A stretch of DNA of 64,000 bases from Sulfitobacter sp. LCG007 (GTDB taxonomy: Bacteria > Pseudomonadota > Alphaproteobacteria > Rhodobacterales > Rhodobacteraceae): the NCBI RefSeq assembly GCF_040801785.1, contig NZ_CP161805.1:2728001-2792000 (forward strand), read 5' to 3'. Position numbers and translations under genes: made by a program. A model generated the notes under the pieces. It had not been told where the DNA came from. It searched no databases and worked only from the letters and a program-made list of their open reading frames with translations. Each line of letters opens with the position of its first letter. Position 1 is the stretch's first letter. Positions 1 through 11,508 of this stretch are shown in pieces.

Positions 1-14
1 GGGAGGGAGGAAAG

Positions 15-1070
15 ATGATCGCACACCTGCTCGAGCCATGGCTCGCGCCGCTCTTCGGCGCATTCGGCGGTGTAATACTGGGGCTCGCCGCGCGTCTCGG
101 CCGCTTCTGCACCCTCGGCGCGGTGGAGGATCATCTCTATGGCAACAGCGATCACCGCCTCAGGATGTGCGGGTTGGCAATCGGCGTCGCTACACTGACA
201 AGCTTCGGGCTTGCCGGAGCGGGCTACGCAGACCTCGCGTCGAGCGTCTACCTCGCGCCCGGCTGGAATCCTGCGGCGCATGTCGTGGGCGGCGGCCTCT
301 TCGGCGTGGGAATGGCGCTTGCCGGGAACTGCGGCTTCGGTGCGCTTGCCCGGCTTGGCGGCGGCGACCTGCGGGCTTTCGTGATCGTGCTTGTAATGGG
401 CATCAGCGCCTATGTGGTGATGTCCGGCCCCCTCGCCTTCCTGCGCCTGCGGATCTTCCCGCCCGACCTGATCCAGACGGCAGGCCCCGCCGGATATGCG
501 CATGCGGCGGCAGCGGCGCTTGGCGTCCCCGTTCATCTCGCTGGCATTCTGTCGGGGATAGCGGTCGTGATCGTCAGCATCGCCCGGCGCAGCTTCAGGG
601 CCGAGCGCGGGATGGTCCTTTGGGCTATCGCCGTGGGGCTTGCCGTCACCTACGGCTGGGTGGCCAGCACGCGCCTCGCCGGGGAAACGTTCGGCGCGGT
701 CGAGATCCAGTCATACACCTTCTCGGCCCCGCTCGGCGAAAGCATCCTTTTCGCCATGAGATCAACCGGCACCGCGATGACCTTCGCGGTAGGGGGCGTC
801 GTGGGTGTCTGGACCGGCGCGCTGGTCGGCTCGCTGATCAAGGGACATTTCCGATGGGAGGCCTGCGAAGACCCCCGCGAACTCCGGCGACTGATTTTCG
901 GCGCCATGCTGATGGGCAGCGGTGCGGTGATCGCCGGCGGCTGCACCATCGGTCAGGGCATCTCGGCATTCTCGGTGCTGTCCTATGGCGCCCCGCTTAC
1001 GCTCGCGGGCATCTATGTCGGGGCGAGTCTCGGACTCCGGACGCTGATCGCCGGCTTCAACGCGGCCTGA
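15..1070 (+). CDS. YeeE/YedE family membrane transporter (sulfur compound uptake)
   Basis: This 351-residue polytopic inner-membrane protein matches the YeeE/YedE (DUF395) family, whose characterised members import thiosulfate or related sulfur compounds. Conserved cysteine-bearing membrane loops typical of the family are visible: FCTLGAVED near residue 31, GNCGFGALARLGGGD near residue 104 and GGCTIGQGISAFSVLSYG near residue 308. The two similar glycine-rich halves fit the internal pseudo-repeat of the family. The start is supported by a strong GGAGGGAGG ribosome binding site just upstream. The gene converges with a LuxR-type regulator that ends 16 bases away. The substrate is inferred from the family only. 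Confidence 0.88.
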   Translation: MIAHLLEPWLAPLFGAFGGVILGLAARLGRFCTLGAVEDHLYGNSDHRLRMCGLAIGVATLTSFGLAGAGYADLASSVYLAPGWNPAAHVVGGGLFGVGMALAGNCGFGALARLGGGDLRAFVIVLVMGISAYVVMSGPLAFLRLRIFPPDLIQTAGPAGYAHAAAAALGVPVHLAGILSGIAVVIVSIARRSFRAERGMVLWAIAVGLAVTYGWVASTRLAGETFGAVEIQSYTFSAPLGESILFAMRSTGTAMTFAVGGVVGVWTGALVGSLIKGHFRWEACEDPRELRRLIFGAMLMGSGAVIAGGCTIGQGISAFSVLSYGAPLTLAGIYVGASLGLRTLIAGFNAA

Positions 1071-1085
1071 CCCCGGCCCGTCGCC

Positions 1086-1922
1086 TCAGGACACCATGGA
1101 AAGACCACCCGTGCTTGCCATGCGTTCCTCGATCGAGACAAGCCGGTAGGACAATTCGTGGAAGTCGCCCACATCGAGCTTGGCATAGATGTTGCGCAGA
1201 TGCGTGCGCACGGTATGCGGACTTATGCCGAGCTTCTCGGGCAGCATCTTGTAACAGATCCCGCGGCTGATGACGTGGCAGATCCGGTACTCGGTCCTGG
1301 TAAGCTTGTAGGGATTGGCTTCCGACAGCACCGGCCCCAGCTTGCGGGTCGCGGCATGCCTGCCCGGCGCGCGATTGCGCTGGATTGTGTCTTCGATCAC
1401 CTGTGGCGTACGGCTCTGGTAGAACATCGGCAGCGCCTCGGCGAGATCTTCACAGAGGTCGATGATCTTCCGCCCCGCGATCTGGTCGAAATGCAACTCG
1501 AGCCGGTCGACCTGCCGCTGATTGACCTCGAGGGTGATCACGCACAGATCGCGGCATCCGCTGGCCGCGTACCATCTCTCGAGCACCGGCGACTGCTGCT
1601 CGGGTTGGTCGAGCTGGGATGCGAAGAGGCAGGATCCGACCCGCAACCGCCACGGATCGATGTCCGACATTTCGTCGCAGAAGGGTCGTGACAGGGTCGC
1701 CCTTCGGCTTGGCACGACAGAGGCCATTGCGACCATGACCGCGCGCGAAGCGTCCTCGGACCTGCGGCTGAGCAGCCCGTGACGGGCATCGACCGCGGAC
1801 GCGACCTGGTGGATCCCGATTTCCATCGCCTCGATCCCGCGCAGGCACGAGGCGAATACGGATACGGGTTTCATAACTCTCGAAATCGGCGCTGATGTAA
1901 TCGAGCGGCTGTGTTCCGCCAT
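1086..1922 (-). CDS. LuxR-type HTH transcriptional regulator
   Basis: This 278-residue protein has a clear C-terminal LuxR/FixJ-type helix-turn-helix at about residues 205-265, with the recognition segment LGISPHTVRTHLRNIYAKL. The first 200 residues show no receiver aspartate pocket, no autoinducer domain and no motif I recognise, so the input signal is unknown. It is monocistronic and converges with the YeeE transporter. Upstream on its own strand lies a 730-base region without genes. DNA binding is well supported by the HTH, but the target genes are not visible. Confidence 0.8.
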   Translation of the reverse strand: MAEHSRSITSAPISRVMKPVSVFASCLRGIEAMEIGIHQVASAVDARHGLLSRRSEDASRAVMVAMASVVPSRRATLSRPFCDEMSDIDPWRLRVGSCLFASQLDQPEQQSPVLERWYAASGCRDLCVITLEVNQRQVDRLELHFDQIAGRKIIDLCEDLAEALPMFYQSRTPQVIEDTIQRNRAPGRHAATRKLGPVLSEANPYKLTRTEYRICHVISRGICYKMLPEKLGISPHTVRTHLRNIYAKLDVGDFHELSYRLVSIEERMASTGGLSMVS

Positions 1923-2655
1923 TGTTTGACCTATGAATTTCTAGCCGCCAGACACCGGCGTGGGCCGAGGTCAGGCAGTTTCACCCCCACGCCGCCAATC
2001 TGATCTTACATCTTGTTTAGAATATGACGCGGTCTTGGCAGTCGGCTCCGGCTCCTGCGGTTTTCGCGATTCCAACCGGATCCGCGCCCTGATTGTCACC
2101 GTCCATACGCCCGGTTGCAGAATCGCGGGACGATGATTGCCCCGGCAGGGCGGCGGGCTGGCCGACCACCAGAATCGGGAATCAACTAAGGCGAGAATCG
2201 GGCAAACCGTGCCGCAATTATTCCTTAATCAGGCCGTTTCTGCTTCTTCAGGTTGTAAAAACCGACGTCTGGGGCGAGGCAATAGCGGTTTCATGACCGT
2301 ATCTCTCTGGCACCGGGCCATTCCCGCCAAGGGCCGCCAAGACGCGGCGACATCGTTAAAGCTAGTAGAAGACAGTAAGAGAAAGTTCAGTATTGAGTAC
2401 CCGGATCCGTCGCCGCAGCGCGTTGAGATCGTTTCGCAGCGCGGCCCTCCAGCGGCCGTGATGCGGCAAGGCCCGGTCCCGTGGGCTGGCTTGGTCCAGC
2501 CCACGGTGTTTCCCCCGAGGGTCAGAGCCGATCGGGCATGACGCGCAAGCGGAGGCTGCAGCGGAAACGCAAAGCGGATCCCGTTACGGGCCCCCACTAT
2601 TAATCGCGGACCGGCCCGCCTTCCCGCGCCGCCGGACCTCACAGGAATTGTTTGT
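1923..2655. other. Intergenic region without a supported gene
   Basis: This 733-base stretch lies between the divergently transcribed LuxR-type regulator and the CpaF-like gene. Short ORFs on both strands lack convincing ribosome binding sites or recognisable products. The region must hold the promoters of both flanking genes. It also holds one very strong stem-loop at 2479-2506, listed separately. Confidence 0.6.
2479..2506 (+). terminator. Strong stem-loop, terminator-like, in a region with no upstream + gene
   Basis: A perfect 11-bp stem (CCGTGGGCTGG / CCAGCCCACGG) encloses a 6-base loop and is followed on the + strand by TGTTTCCCCC, a weak T tract. No + strand protein gene precedes it within 550 bases. 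It could end a small RNA or act in the 5' leader of the downstream CpaF-like gene, whose start lies 150 bases further on. Confidence 0.5.
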
Positions 2656-4023
2656 ATGTTCAGCGACCGTACCCTTCAGATGCCTCAGGCGATTGCGCCG
2701 ACAGCCCAGATCATCGAGCTTGGCTTCGAACCCCGGCGCGTTGCCGCCCAGGTGCCCGCTGTCATGGCGGTATCGGAGAGGCTCGCGCTCAAATCCTGGC
2801 TGCATGACTATCTGCTGGACCGCCTGAACCACGCGATCCTCGACAAGATCGAGCCTGCGGAGCTTCTCAGGGAAGTCTCGGACCTCGTGCGGCAGGCGCT
2901 GCGGAGCGAGGCGCGCGACCTGACCGCCCGCGATTTCGGCCCGCTGGTCGAGGAACTCCGGCAAGAGCTGCTTGGCCTCGGACCGCTCGAGCCGCTGCTT
3001 TCGGACAGCTCGATCAGGGATATTCTCGTCAACGGGCATGACAAGGTCTACGTGGATCGCGGCGCAGCGCTTGAACGGGTGACCTGCCGGTTTCGCGACG
3101 AACGTCACCTGCTTCGCGTGATCGAGAAGGTCGTCGCCCGCGCGGGGCGGCGCATAGACGAGAACCAGCCCTGCGTCGAGGCCACCCTGCCCGGTGGCGC
3201 ACGGGTGAATGCCGTCATCCGCCCCTGCGCCATAGACGGCCCCACACTTGCGATCCGCCGGTACTGGTCGCCGCTGCGGACGATGGACGATCTTGTCTCG
3301 AATGGGACACTCAGCGCGTCCGCGGCCCAGTTTCTTGCCGCGATGGTGCGCGCCCGGCGCAATATCGTCGTCTCCGGCGCCACTCGTTCCGGCAAGACGA
3401 CACTGCTGAACGCGTTGTGCGATCTCGTCGACCCCGCTGAACGCATCGTGTCGATCGAGGACGCAGCAGAGCTGAATCTGCGTCATGACAACCTGCTGCG
3501 GTTCGAGACGCGACCCGCACGCGCAGACGGCACGGGCGCTGTGCTGCGGCGCGACCTTCTCAGACATGCGCTGCGCATGCGCCCTGACAGGGTGATCCTG
3601 GGCAGGACCGACGGATCGGAGGCGCTGCGGCTGTTGCATGCCATGAACTCCGGCAGCAACGGAGTGATGACGACGGTCGACGCCGAGGGCGCGCGCGATG
3701 CCATCAACCGCCTCGAGCGGATGGTGCAGGAAGGCGGGACGCTTTTGCCGCAACCGGCGGCGCGGGCGGCGGTGGCGGATGCCCTGCCGATCGTCGTCCA
3801 TCTCGAGCGGATCGCGGACGGATCGCGCCGTGTCACCGCAATCTGCGAGGTGACAGGCGTCAAGGACGAGACGCTCGACGTGCAGCGCCTCTTCGTGTTC
3901 CGCAGGAACGGTCGGGATGCATCGGGCACCGTCTCCGGCATGCTCGAGGCGACAGGCGTGCGACCCAATGCTGCGGGCCCCGGCCTCGCGGTGGTGACGC
4001 CGCAGACCGACGACCTCAGTTGA
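2656..4023 (+). CDS. CpaF/TadA-like secretion ATPase, orphan and degenerate
   Basis: The 455 residues follow the CpaF plan of type II/IV secretion and Tad pilus ATPases: an N-terminal domain to about residue 200, Walker A GATRSGKT at 241-248 and an intact Asp-box segment SIEDAAELNL at 266-275. Two normally conserved sites are altered. The Walker B region reads RVILGRTDG (312-320), where the family has RxIxGExRG, so the catalytic glutamate is an arginine. The His box reads TTVDAEG (339-345) instead of TTxHANS. No tad/cpa genes lie nearby. The family is clear, but ATPase activity is doubtful and the role is unknown. Confidence 0.82.
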   Translation: MFSDRTLQMPQAIAPTAQIIELGFEPRRVAAQVPAVMAVSERLALKSWLHDYLLDRLNHAILDKIEPAELLREVSDLVRQALRSEARDLTARDFGPLVEELRQELLGLGPLEPLLSDSSIRDILVNGHDKVYVDRGAALERVTCRFRDERHLLRVIEKVVARAGRRIDENQPCVEATLPGGARVNAVIRPCAIDGPTLAIRRYWSPLRTMDDLVSNGTLSASAAQFLAAMVRARRNIVVSGATRSGKTTLLNALCDLVDPAERIVSIEDAAELNLRHDNLLRFETRPARADGTGAVLRRDLLRHALRMRPDRVILGRTDGSEALRLLHAMNSGSNGVMTTVDAEGARDAINRLERMVQEGGTLLPQPAARAAVADALPIVVHLERIADGSRRVTAICEVTGVKDETLDVQRLFVFRRNGRDASGTVSGMLEATGVRPNAAGPGLAVVTPQTDDLS

Positions 4024-4215
4024 GCCGCGCGCATCCGCGTTAGGGTTTGATCGATGCCCCCTGCCGTCGCGGCGCGCCAGATGGAGCAGCCCGGGTGACG
4101 GCAGGTCCCGGCCTCCGCCCGGATGGTGGCCATCGAGTTCCGGGCATCCCGTGCCGACCTGCCCGGCCGCCCGCTGATCCCGCCTTTTTGACGGGGCGGA
4201 AACCCAAACCATTGT

Positions 4216-4560
4216 CTAGATCGGGAAATCGTCGCAGCGGCGCCCGCCGCGCGGCCTGCGCTGCGCTCTGATCTCGGCCACGTGGCGGTTTGCCAGTTCG
4301 GACAGGCGCACGGCCTGTGCGCCATATTGCGCCGCCGCCGTCTGCCAATAGGCGAACTGAAGCGCCAACAGCCGGGTCGGGTCGCGGCAGGCCAGCGCCT
4401 CCCGCTGCATGTTCATGTCCTCCTGAAGCCGCTCCGCAAGGAAGCGCGTGCCTTCGATGAGCAAGTCGTTCAGGAACGACGCTCCCAGCAACTCAAGCGT
4501 TTCAGGTGCGCCAGACGATGCTGTGCCGGTTTCCGCGGGCTCTCCCACAATTCCGTCCAT
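4216..4560 (-). CDS. Phasin family protein
   Basis: This 114-residue, mainly helical protein carries the phasin-type segment with repeated Leu and aromatic positions (ACRDPTRLLALQFAYWQTAA, about residues 57-76, then YGAQAVRLSELANR). Phasins coat polyhydroxyalkanoate granules in the cytoplasm. The tail is basic (RAQRRPRGGRR). It converges with the CpaF-like gene and no PHA synthase gene is adjacent. Family membership is likely from the pattern, but direct granule binding is inferred. Confidence 0.72.
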   Translation of the reverse strand: MDGIVGEPAETGTASSGAPETLELLGASFLNDLLIEGTRFLAERLQEDMNMQREALACRDPTRLLALQFAYWQTAAAQYGAQAVRLSELANRHVAEIRAQRRPRGGRRCDDFPI

Positions 4561-4794
4561 TTGCAGCTCCTTTCAGTCCGCGCAGCGGTCGGCTGCCCGG
4601 TGCAGGTTGCAAGTGTCGCATACGGCAGCCGCCGAGTCCTTAATTCTGATCGGGCGACCTTCCGCTTCGACCCGGTGCAGTCGGGGGGCGCGCGACCTGC
4701 CCGTCTTGCCGCGGGGCCCACGTCCGGTCGGCCAGCCCTTGCACCACCCGATCCGGCGACCCATTTTCCGGCGATGATCGGGAGCAAGGCAACG

Positions 4795-5022
4795 ATGGCC
4801 AGACACGGGTTGAGGCAGACGCTCGCACGCATGCTGGTGCGCATCCGGCGACGGGTTCCGCCAGGCGTGCGCCTGCCGCTCGGCATTCTGCTGATCATCG
4901 GCGGCATATTCGGTTTCCTGCCGGTTCTGGGCTTCTGGATGATTCCGCTTGGCGTGGCGGTCGCGGCTCTTGACGTCATGCCCCTCTGGCGGAGGCTGCT
5001 CGGAAGGTTCGGCCGGACCTGA
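4795..5022 (+). CDS. Small PGPGW-like membrane protein
   Basis: This 75-residue protein has a basic N-terminus followed by a hydrophobic hairpin (LPLGILLIIGGIFGFLPVLG, then FWMIPLGVAVAALDVMPLW) and a basic end. This layout matches the short putative transmembrane PGPGW-type proteins common in Rhodobacterales. I chose ATG 4795 over ATG 4774 because GGGAG lies about 10 bases upstream of it. The longer ORF that runs in from 4282 overlaps the phasin gene antisense and is not credible. Function is unknown. Confidence 0.68.
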   Translation: MARHGLRQTLARMLVRIRRRVPPGVRLPLGILLIIGGIFGFLPVLGFWMIPLGVAVAALDVMPLWRRLLGRFGRT

Positions 5023-5093
5023 CCCCTTTCGTCGCGGTTGACAGGCTTCGTCCGGCGCGGAAGGGTGCGCTCGCACAGGCGGGAGAGCGGGAC

Positions 5094-5876
5094 ATGCAGC
5101 GAAACGGGCTGAAGAAAATCTGGTCCGAAGGGCGCGCGGCGATCAACGGCTGGTGCTCGATCGGAAATGCCTTCACCGCCGAGATCATGGCCGCGCAGGG
5201 ATTCGATTCCCTTACCGTCGACATGCAGCATGGCGCCCTCGACTATTGCGACCTGCTGCCGATGTTCCAGGCGGCGCGCGCCAGCGGGGTGACGCTGATG
5301 GCGCGCGTTCCCTGGCTTGACGCAGGGGCGATCATGAAGGCGCTCGACGCGGGCGCAATGGGCATCATCTGCCCGATGATCAATACCCGATCCGAGGCCG
5401 AGGCATTCGTTTCCTACATGCGCTATCCGCCCCTCGGCCAACGCAGTTTCGGCCCGACGCGCGCCGGGGTCGCAATGCCCGGCTACGGTGTGGACATGAA
5501 CGCCGAGGTTCTCGCGCTGGCGATGATCGAAACGGCGCAGGGCATGGAAAATCTCGAAGAAATCGCGGCGACTCCCGGTCTGGACGGGCTGTATGTCGGC
5601 CCGGCAGACCTGACGCTTGGGACCCAGGGAGGCCGCCTGCCCCCCGGCATGGACCGCGAAGAGCCCGAGATGGTGGCGCTGATCCAACGCGTCGCCGAGG
5701 TCTGCAAGTCAAACGGCCTGCGTGCCTGTCTGCATTGCGCAACCTCCGACTACGCCGCCCGCGCGATCGGCTGGGGTTACGATCTCACCACGGTTTCGGG
5801 GGATGCGCGGCTGCTTGCGGCGGCCGCCGGGGCCAGTGTCTCGCGTTTTCGCGCGCTCACCGGCAAGCCGGGCTGA
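5094..5876 (+). CDS. HpcH/HpaI family aldolase
   Basis: This 260-residue TIM-barrel enzyme is of the HpcH/HpaI class II aldolase family, which cleaves 2-keto-3-deoxy or 4-hydroxy-2-oxo acids to pyruvate and an aldehyde using a divalent metal. Diagnostic segments are VDMQHGALDY near residue 43, LMARVPW near 66, GAMGIICPMINT near 84 (metal-site region) and GLYVGPADLTLG near 165. The length fits the family. A GGGAG site precedes the ATG. No dedicated catabolic genes flank it, so the physiological substrate cannot be deduced. Confidence 0.88.
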   Translation: MQRNGLKKIWSEGRAAINGWCSIGNAFTAEIMAAQGFDSLTVDMQHGALDYCDLLPMFQAARASGVTLMARVPWLDAGAIMKALDAGAMGIICPMINTRSEAEAFVSYMRYPPLGQRSFGPTRAGVAMPGYGVDMNAEVLALAMIETAQGMENLEEIAATPGLDGLYVGPADLTLGTQGGRLPPGMDREEPEMVALIQRVAEVCKSNGLRACLHCATSDYAARAIGWGYDLTTVSGDARLLAAAAGASVSRFRALTGKPG

Positions 5877-6134
5877 TCGGCCTCGGGACCCGCGCAGCCC
5901 CGCCGACGGCGGTTCCGGGATCAACCCGGTCGCAGCGCTGGTTTGAACCGAAGATCGCGTCGTGGAGCAACCCGAGCGGCCAGCGCGCCGCCGCCCACGC
6001 ATCACGCGCAAGTTCAAGGTCCATGGGCGTCTTCACAGCGCGCAATGCGGGTATTCCCGCCTTTACGATCAAGGCCAAAATGGTAATGGTTGATGCGCAA
6101 AGACGCAAAGCGATCTTCAGGAAGGCGGAACGAC

Positions 6135-6886
6135 ATGGCCGGACACTGGACAGCTCTTTCTGTCACTTGCGTCGTCGCGATGCTCTCGATTCCTGGCGGA
6201 GTCCGGGCCGAGACGCATCTTAACGCGCTTGCAAACGAGGGTGAGAGGCTGGCCGCGCTGCTGCGCGCGGGGCGCGGCGTCGTGTCGGCGAACCAGGACC
6301 TGATCAACGACTCCGACATCGGCGACAAGGGCCTCGATTCCGGTCGCTTTCTCGCGTTGGTCGACGCGCGTTACCGCGAAACAAACGGCGCCGGCCCCCT
6401 GGACGGCGACCTGACGGCGCAACAACGGGCGATCACCGAGGCGCAGCTTGCGGCGATGGCCGAGGTCGTCGACGAGAACCAGGAGCTGATCAACACCCAA
6501 GGCATGGGATTCAAGGGCTTCATCCCGGCGGTATTCGCCCGACTGGTCAACGAGCGCTTCGATGAAAGCGTCGGCGATGCCGTGCGGGTCAAGGTTACCG
6601 CCCCGCACGAGCTGGTGCGCAATCGCAGGGCACGTCCGGACGACTGGGAGGACGCCGTGATCGAAGAGAAGTTCAAGAGCGGAGACTGGCTGCGCGGCGA
6701 CGCCTTCTTCGAAGAGATTTCAGACGCGAACGGCACCACATTCCGGATGCTGATCCCCGAATACTATGACGAGAGCTGCCTGACCTGCCACGGGTCGCCC
6801 GCAGGCGAGGTCGATATCACGGGCTTTCCCAAGGAGGGTCGCGCCGAGGGTGACCTGGCGGGTGCGATCAGCATCACGCTCAGGCA

Positions 6887-6890
<4 letters not shown>
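6135..6890 (+). CDS. Periplasmic Tll0287-like (DUF3365) c-type haem protein
   Basis: This 251-residue protein has a Sec-type signal peptide (GHWTALSVTCVVAMLSIPGG, ending near VRA-E) and a single c-type haem motif CLTCH near residue 215 within a Tll0287-like/DUF3365 domain. I chose ATG 6135 because AGGAAGG lies about 9 bases upstream; an upstream TTG at 6090 is weaker. Its stop overlaps the start of the hybrid kinase by four bases (ATGA), so the two are translationally coupled. In other bacteria this domain is often the sensor part of signalling proteins. Here it is a separate secreted haem protein, probably the redox or gas input for the kinase (inference). Confidence 0.82.
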
Positions 6891-9573
<2,683 letters not shown>

Positions 9574-9577
<4 letters not shown>

Positions 9578-9939
9578 CAAAGATACTGATCGTCGAAGAC
9601 AACGACATGAACCTCGACATGCTGTCGCGCCGGCTGATGCGAAAGGGCTTCGAGATCGTGACCGCCCGGGACGGGGAGGCAGGGATCGCGCAGGCGAAGG
9701 CCGAGTCGCCGGATCTGATCCTGATGGACATGAGCCTTCCGGTACTCGACGGCTGGCAGGCGACACGGGCCATCAAGTCGGATCCGCAGGTCCAGGCAAT
9801 TCCGGTGATCGCCCTCACGGCGCACGCGATGGAGTCCGACCGCCAGAAGGCCATCGAGGCAGGCTGCGACGCGTTTCACACCAAGCCGGTCGACCTCAAG
9901 GTCCTGCTGGGCCTGATCGACGACCTGCTCCCGGCCTGA
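9574..9939 (+). CDS. Single-domain response regulator (CheY/DivK-like)
   Basis: This 121-residue stand-alone receiver domain has the acidic pocket ILIVEDNDMN, the phospho-acceptor aspartate in LILMDMSLPVLDGW (near residue 52), the switch threonine/alanine pair in VIALTAHAM and the lysine of HTKPVD. It has no output domain, so it probably passes phosphate on or acts by protein contact, as DivK does. The ATG overlaps the stop of the hybrid kinase (ATGA), so it belongs to the same operon. Its likely partners are the kinase upstream and the receiver-cyclase downstream, which starts six bases after its stop. Confidence 0.92.
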
Positions 9940-9944
9940 GGCGC

Positions 9945-11492
9945 ATGTCCGACACCGATAACATCGGTCGCAGCGCGCTGGCCGCCCGGATCGCCCAGCG
10001 GCTGGCCGGGCCGGCGGACACCATCCTGGGGTTCCAGACCCTGATCGTCGACAGCATGCGCAGTCTGGGCCCCCCCGAAGCCGTGCCGGATGCGGAGGCG
10101 GTGTTGAAGGCTGCGCGGACGCTCAAGGTTCAGGTCGCGGTCCTGCTCGAACCTTCCCCGGATACCGGCGCCGAGCCATTCGACGATGCGAGGATGCGTC
10201 ACGACCTGCGCACGCCCGTCAATGCCATCCTCGGCTATTCCGAACTGATAATCGAGGAATGGGAGGACGCGCTCGACGCCACCATCCGCAGCGACATCGA
10301 CACGGTCCTGCGTGAATGCGCCCATGTGCTCGGACAGATCGACGAGCTGGTCGACTTTTCCCGGGGCAGCCTCGAGACGCTCGAGCCTGACGCTACGGAC
10401 ACCAGCATCGCCGAGGCGCTGGCGCGCAGTCTGGCGCCGGAAAGCGCGACCGAAACGGTTCTGTGCGGGCGGATCCTGGTTGTCGACGACATCGAGGCCA
10501 ACCGCGAGATCCTTCGCCGCCACCTCGGCGCGCGCGGCCACGACGTCACCACAGCCGCATCCGCGCAGGAAGCCCTGCAGCTGCTGAAGACCGGCGGTTT
10601 CGAGCTGGCGCTTGTCGATATCCTGATGCCCGGCATGAACGGCATCGAACTGCTGGCGCAGCTCAAGGCAAGCGCGCACCTGCGGGAAATGGCCGTGGTC
10701 ATGGTTTCGGGCCTGAAGGACACGCAGGCCATCGTGCGCTGCATCAAGGCGGGCGCTGCCGACTATCTGCCGAAACCCGTCGACCCGGTGCTGCTGCATG
10801 CCCGTGTCGAAAGCTGCCTCGAAACGGTGCGGTGGCGCGAAAAGGAACGGGAATATCTCGGCAGGATCGAGTACGAGAAATCGCGGGCGGACGGGCTGCT
10901 GCTGTCGATGCTGCCGGCGACGATCATCGAACGCATCGGTCAGGGCGAGACGGTGATCGCTGACCGCTTCGAAGCCGCAACGATCATCTTCGCAGACATC
11001 GTCGACTTCACCCCGCTTGTCGCGCGCACGGAACCCGCGACCCTGGTGGGGCATCTGCACGAGCTTTTTTCGCGCATGGATGCTCTGGCGGACCGCCACG
11101 GTGTCGAGAAGATCAAGACCATCGGCGACGCCTACATGGCGGTGGTGGGCGTTCCGCAGGCCTGCGCCGATCATGCCGACCGCGCCCTGGCATTCGCGCG
11201 CGATCTGATCGCGCTGCAGTCGGCGGCCTTCGGCACCGGCGAGCCGCTCAAGATCCGCGTCGGCATGTGTTCCGGCCCGGTGATCGCGGGGCTGATCGGG
11301 CAAAAGCGTTTCGTCTACGACGTCTGGGGCGAGACGGTGAACCTTGCCAGCAGGCTCGAATCGTCGGGCGTGGCCGGGCGCATCCACATCTCCCGCGCCA
11401 CGCTCGGGTCGCTTGCGACACGGCCCGCAGGCGCGGCGATGAACAAAAACATAAAGGGTGTCGGCAATGTCGAGACCTTCCTGATCGCCTGA
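9945..11492 (+). CDS. Receiver-linked class III adenylate/guanylate cyclase with HisKA-like N-domain
   Basis: This 515-residue protein has three parts. Residues about 75-150 resemble a HisKA dimerisation domain (MRHDLRTPVNAILGYSE, His near 85) but no HATPase domain follows. Residues about 177-290 form a receiver (ILVVDDIEANRE, VDILMPGMNG, KPVD). Residues about 340-500 form a class III nucleotide cyclase with FADIVDFTPL, KTIGDAYMAV and YDVWGETVNLASRLE, the last carrying the N...R catalytic pair. The metal-binding aspartates appear present. It lies six bases after the single receiver gene and is the last gene of the operon. ATP versus GTP specificity cannot be settled by eye. Confidence 0.88.
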   Translation: MSDTDNIGRSALAARIAQRLAGPADTILGFQTLIVDSMRSLGPPEAVPDAEAVLKAARTLKVQVAVLLEPSPDTGAEPFDDARMRHDLRTPVNAILGYSELIIEEWEDALDATIRSDIDTVLRECAHVLGQIDELVDFSRGSLETLEPDATDTSIAEALARSLAPESATETVLCGRILVVDDIEANREILRRHLGARGHDVTTAASAQEALQLLKTGGFELALVDILMPGMNGIELLAQLKASAHLREMAVVMVSGLKDTQAIVRCIKAGAADYLPKPVDPVLLHARVESCLETVRWREKEREYLGRIEYEKSRADGLLLSMLPATIIERIGQGETVIADRFEAATIIFADIVDFTPLVARTEPATLVGHLHELFSRMDALADRHGVEKIKTIGDAYMAVVGVPQACADHADRALAFARDLIALQSAAFGTGEPLKIRVGMCSGPVIAGLIGQKRFVYDVWGETVNLASRLESSGVAGRIHISRATLGSLATRPAGAAMNKNIKGVGNVETFLIA

Positions 11493-11508
11493 GCGGCCAC
11501 CGCTCAGG
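11488..11508. terminator. Bidirectional terminator-like hairpin between convergent genes
   Basis: A 9-bp perfect stem (CCTGAGCGG / CCGCTCAGG) with a 3-base loop includes the stop codons of both the cyclase gene and the convergent DUF2189 gene. There is no marked T tract. Confidence 0.4.

Noticed and set aside
2093..2642. Short ORFs of 67-137 codons in the intergenic region before the CpaF-like gene
   Set aside because: No good ribosome binding sites or family patterns, and frames on both strands are equally open.
5857..6108. Possible small minus-strand gene between the aldolase and haem protein genes
   Set aside because: It overlaps the aldolase end, shows no ribosome binding site that I trust and matches no family I know.
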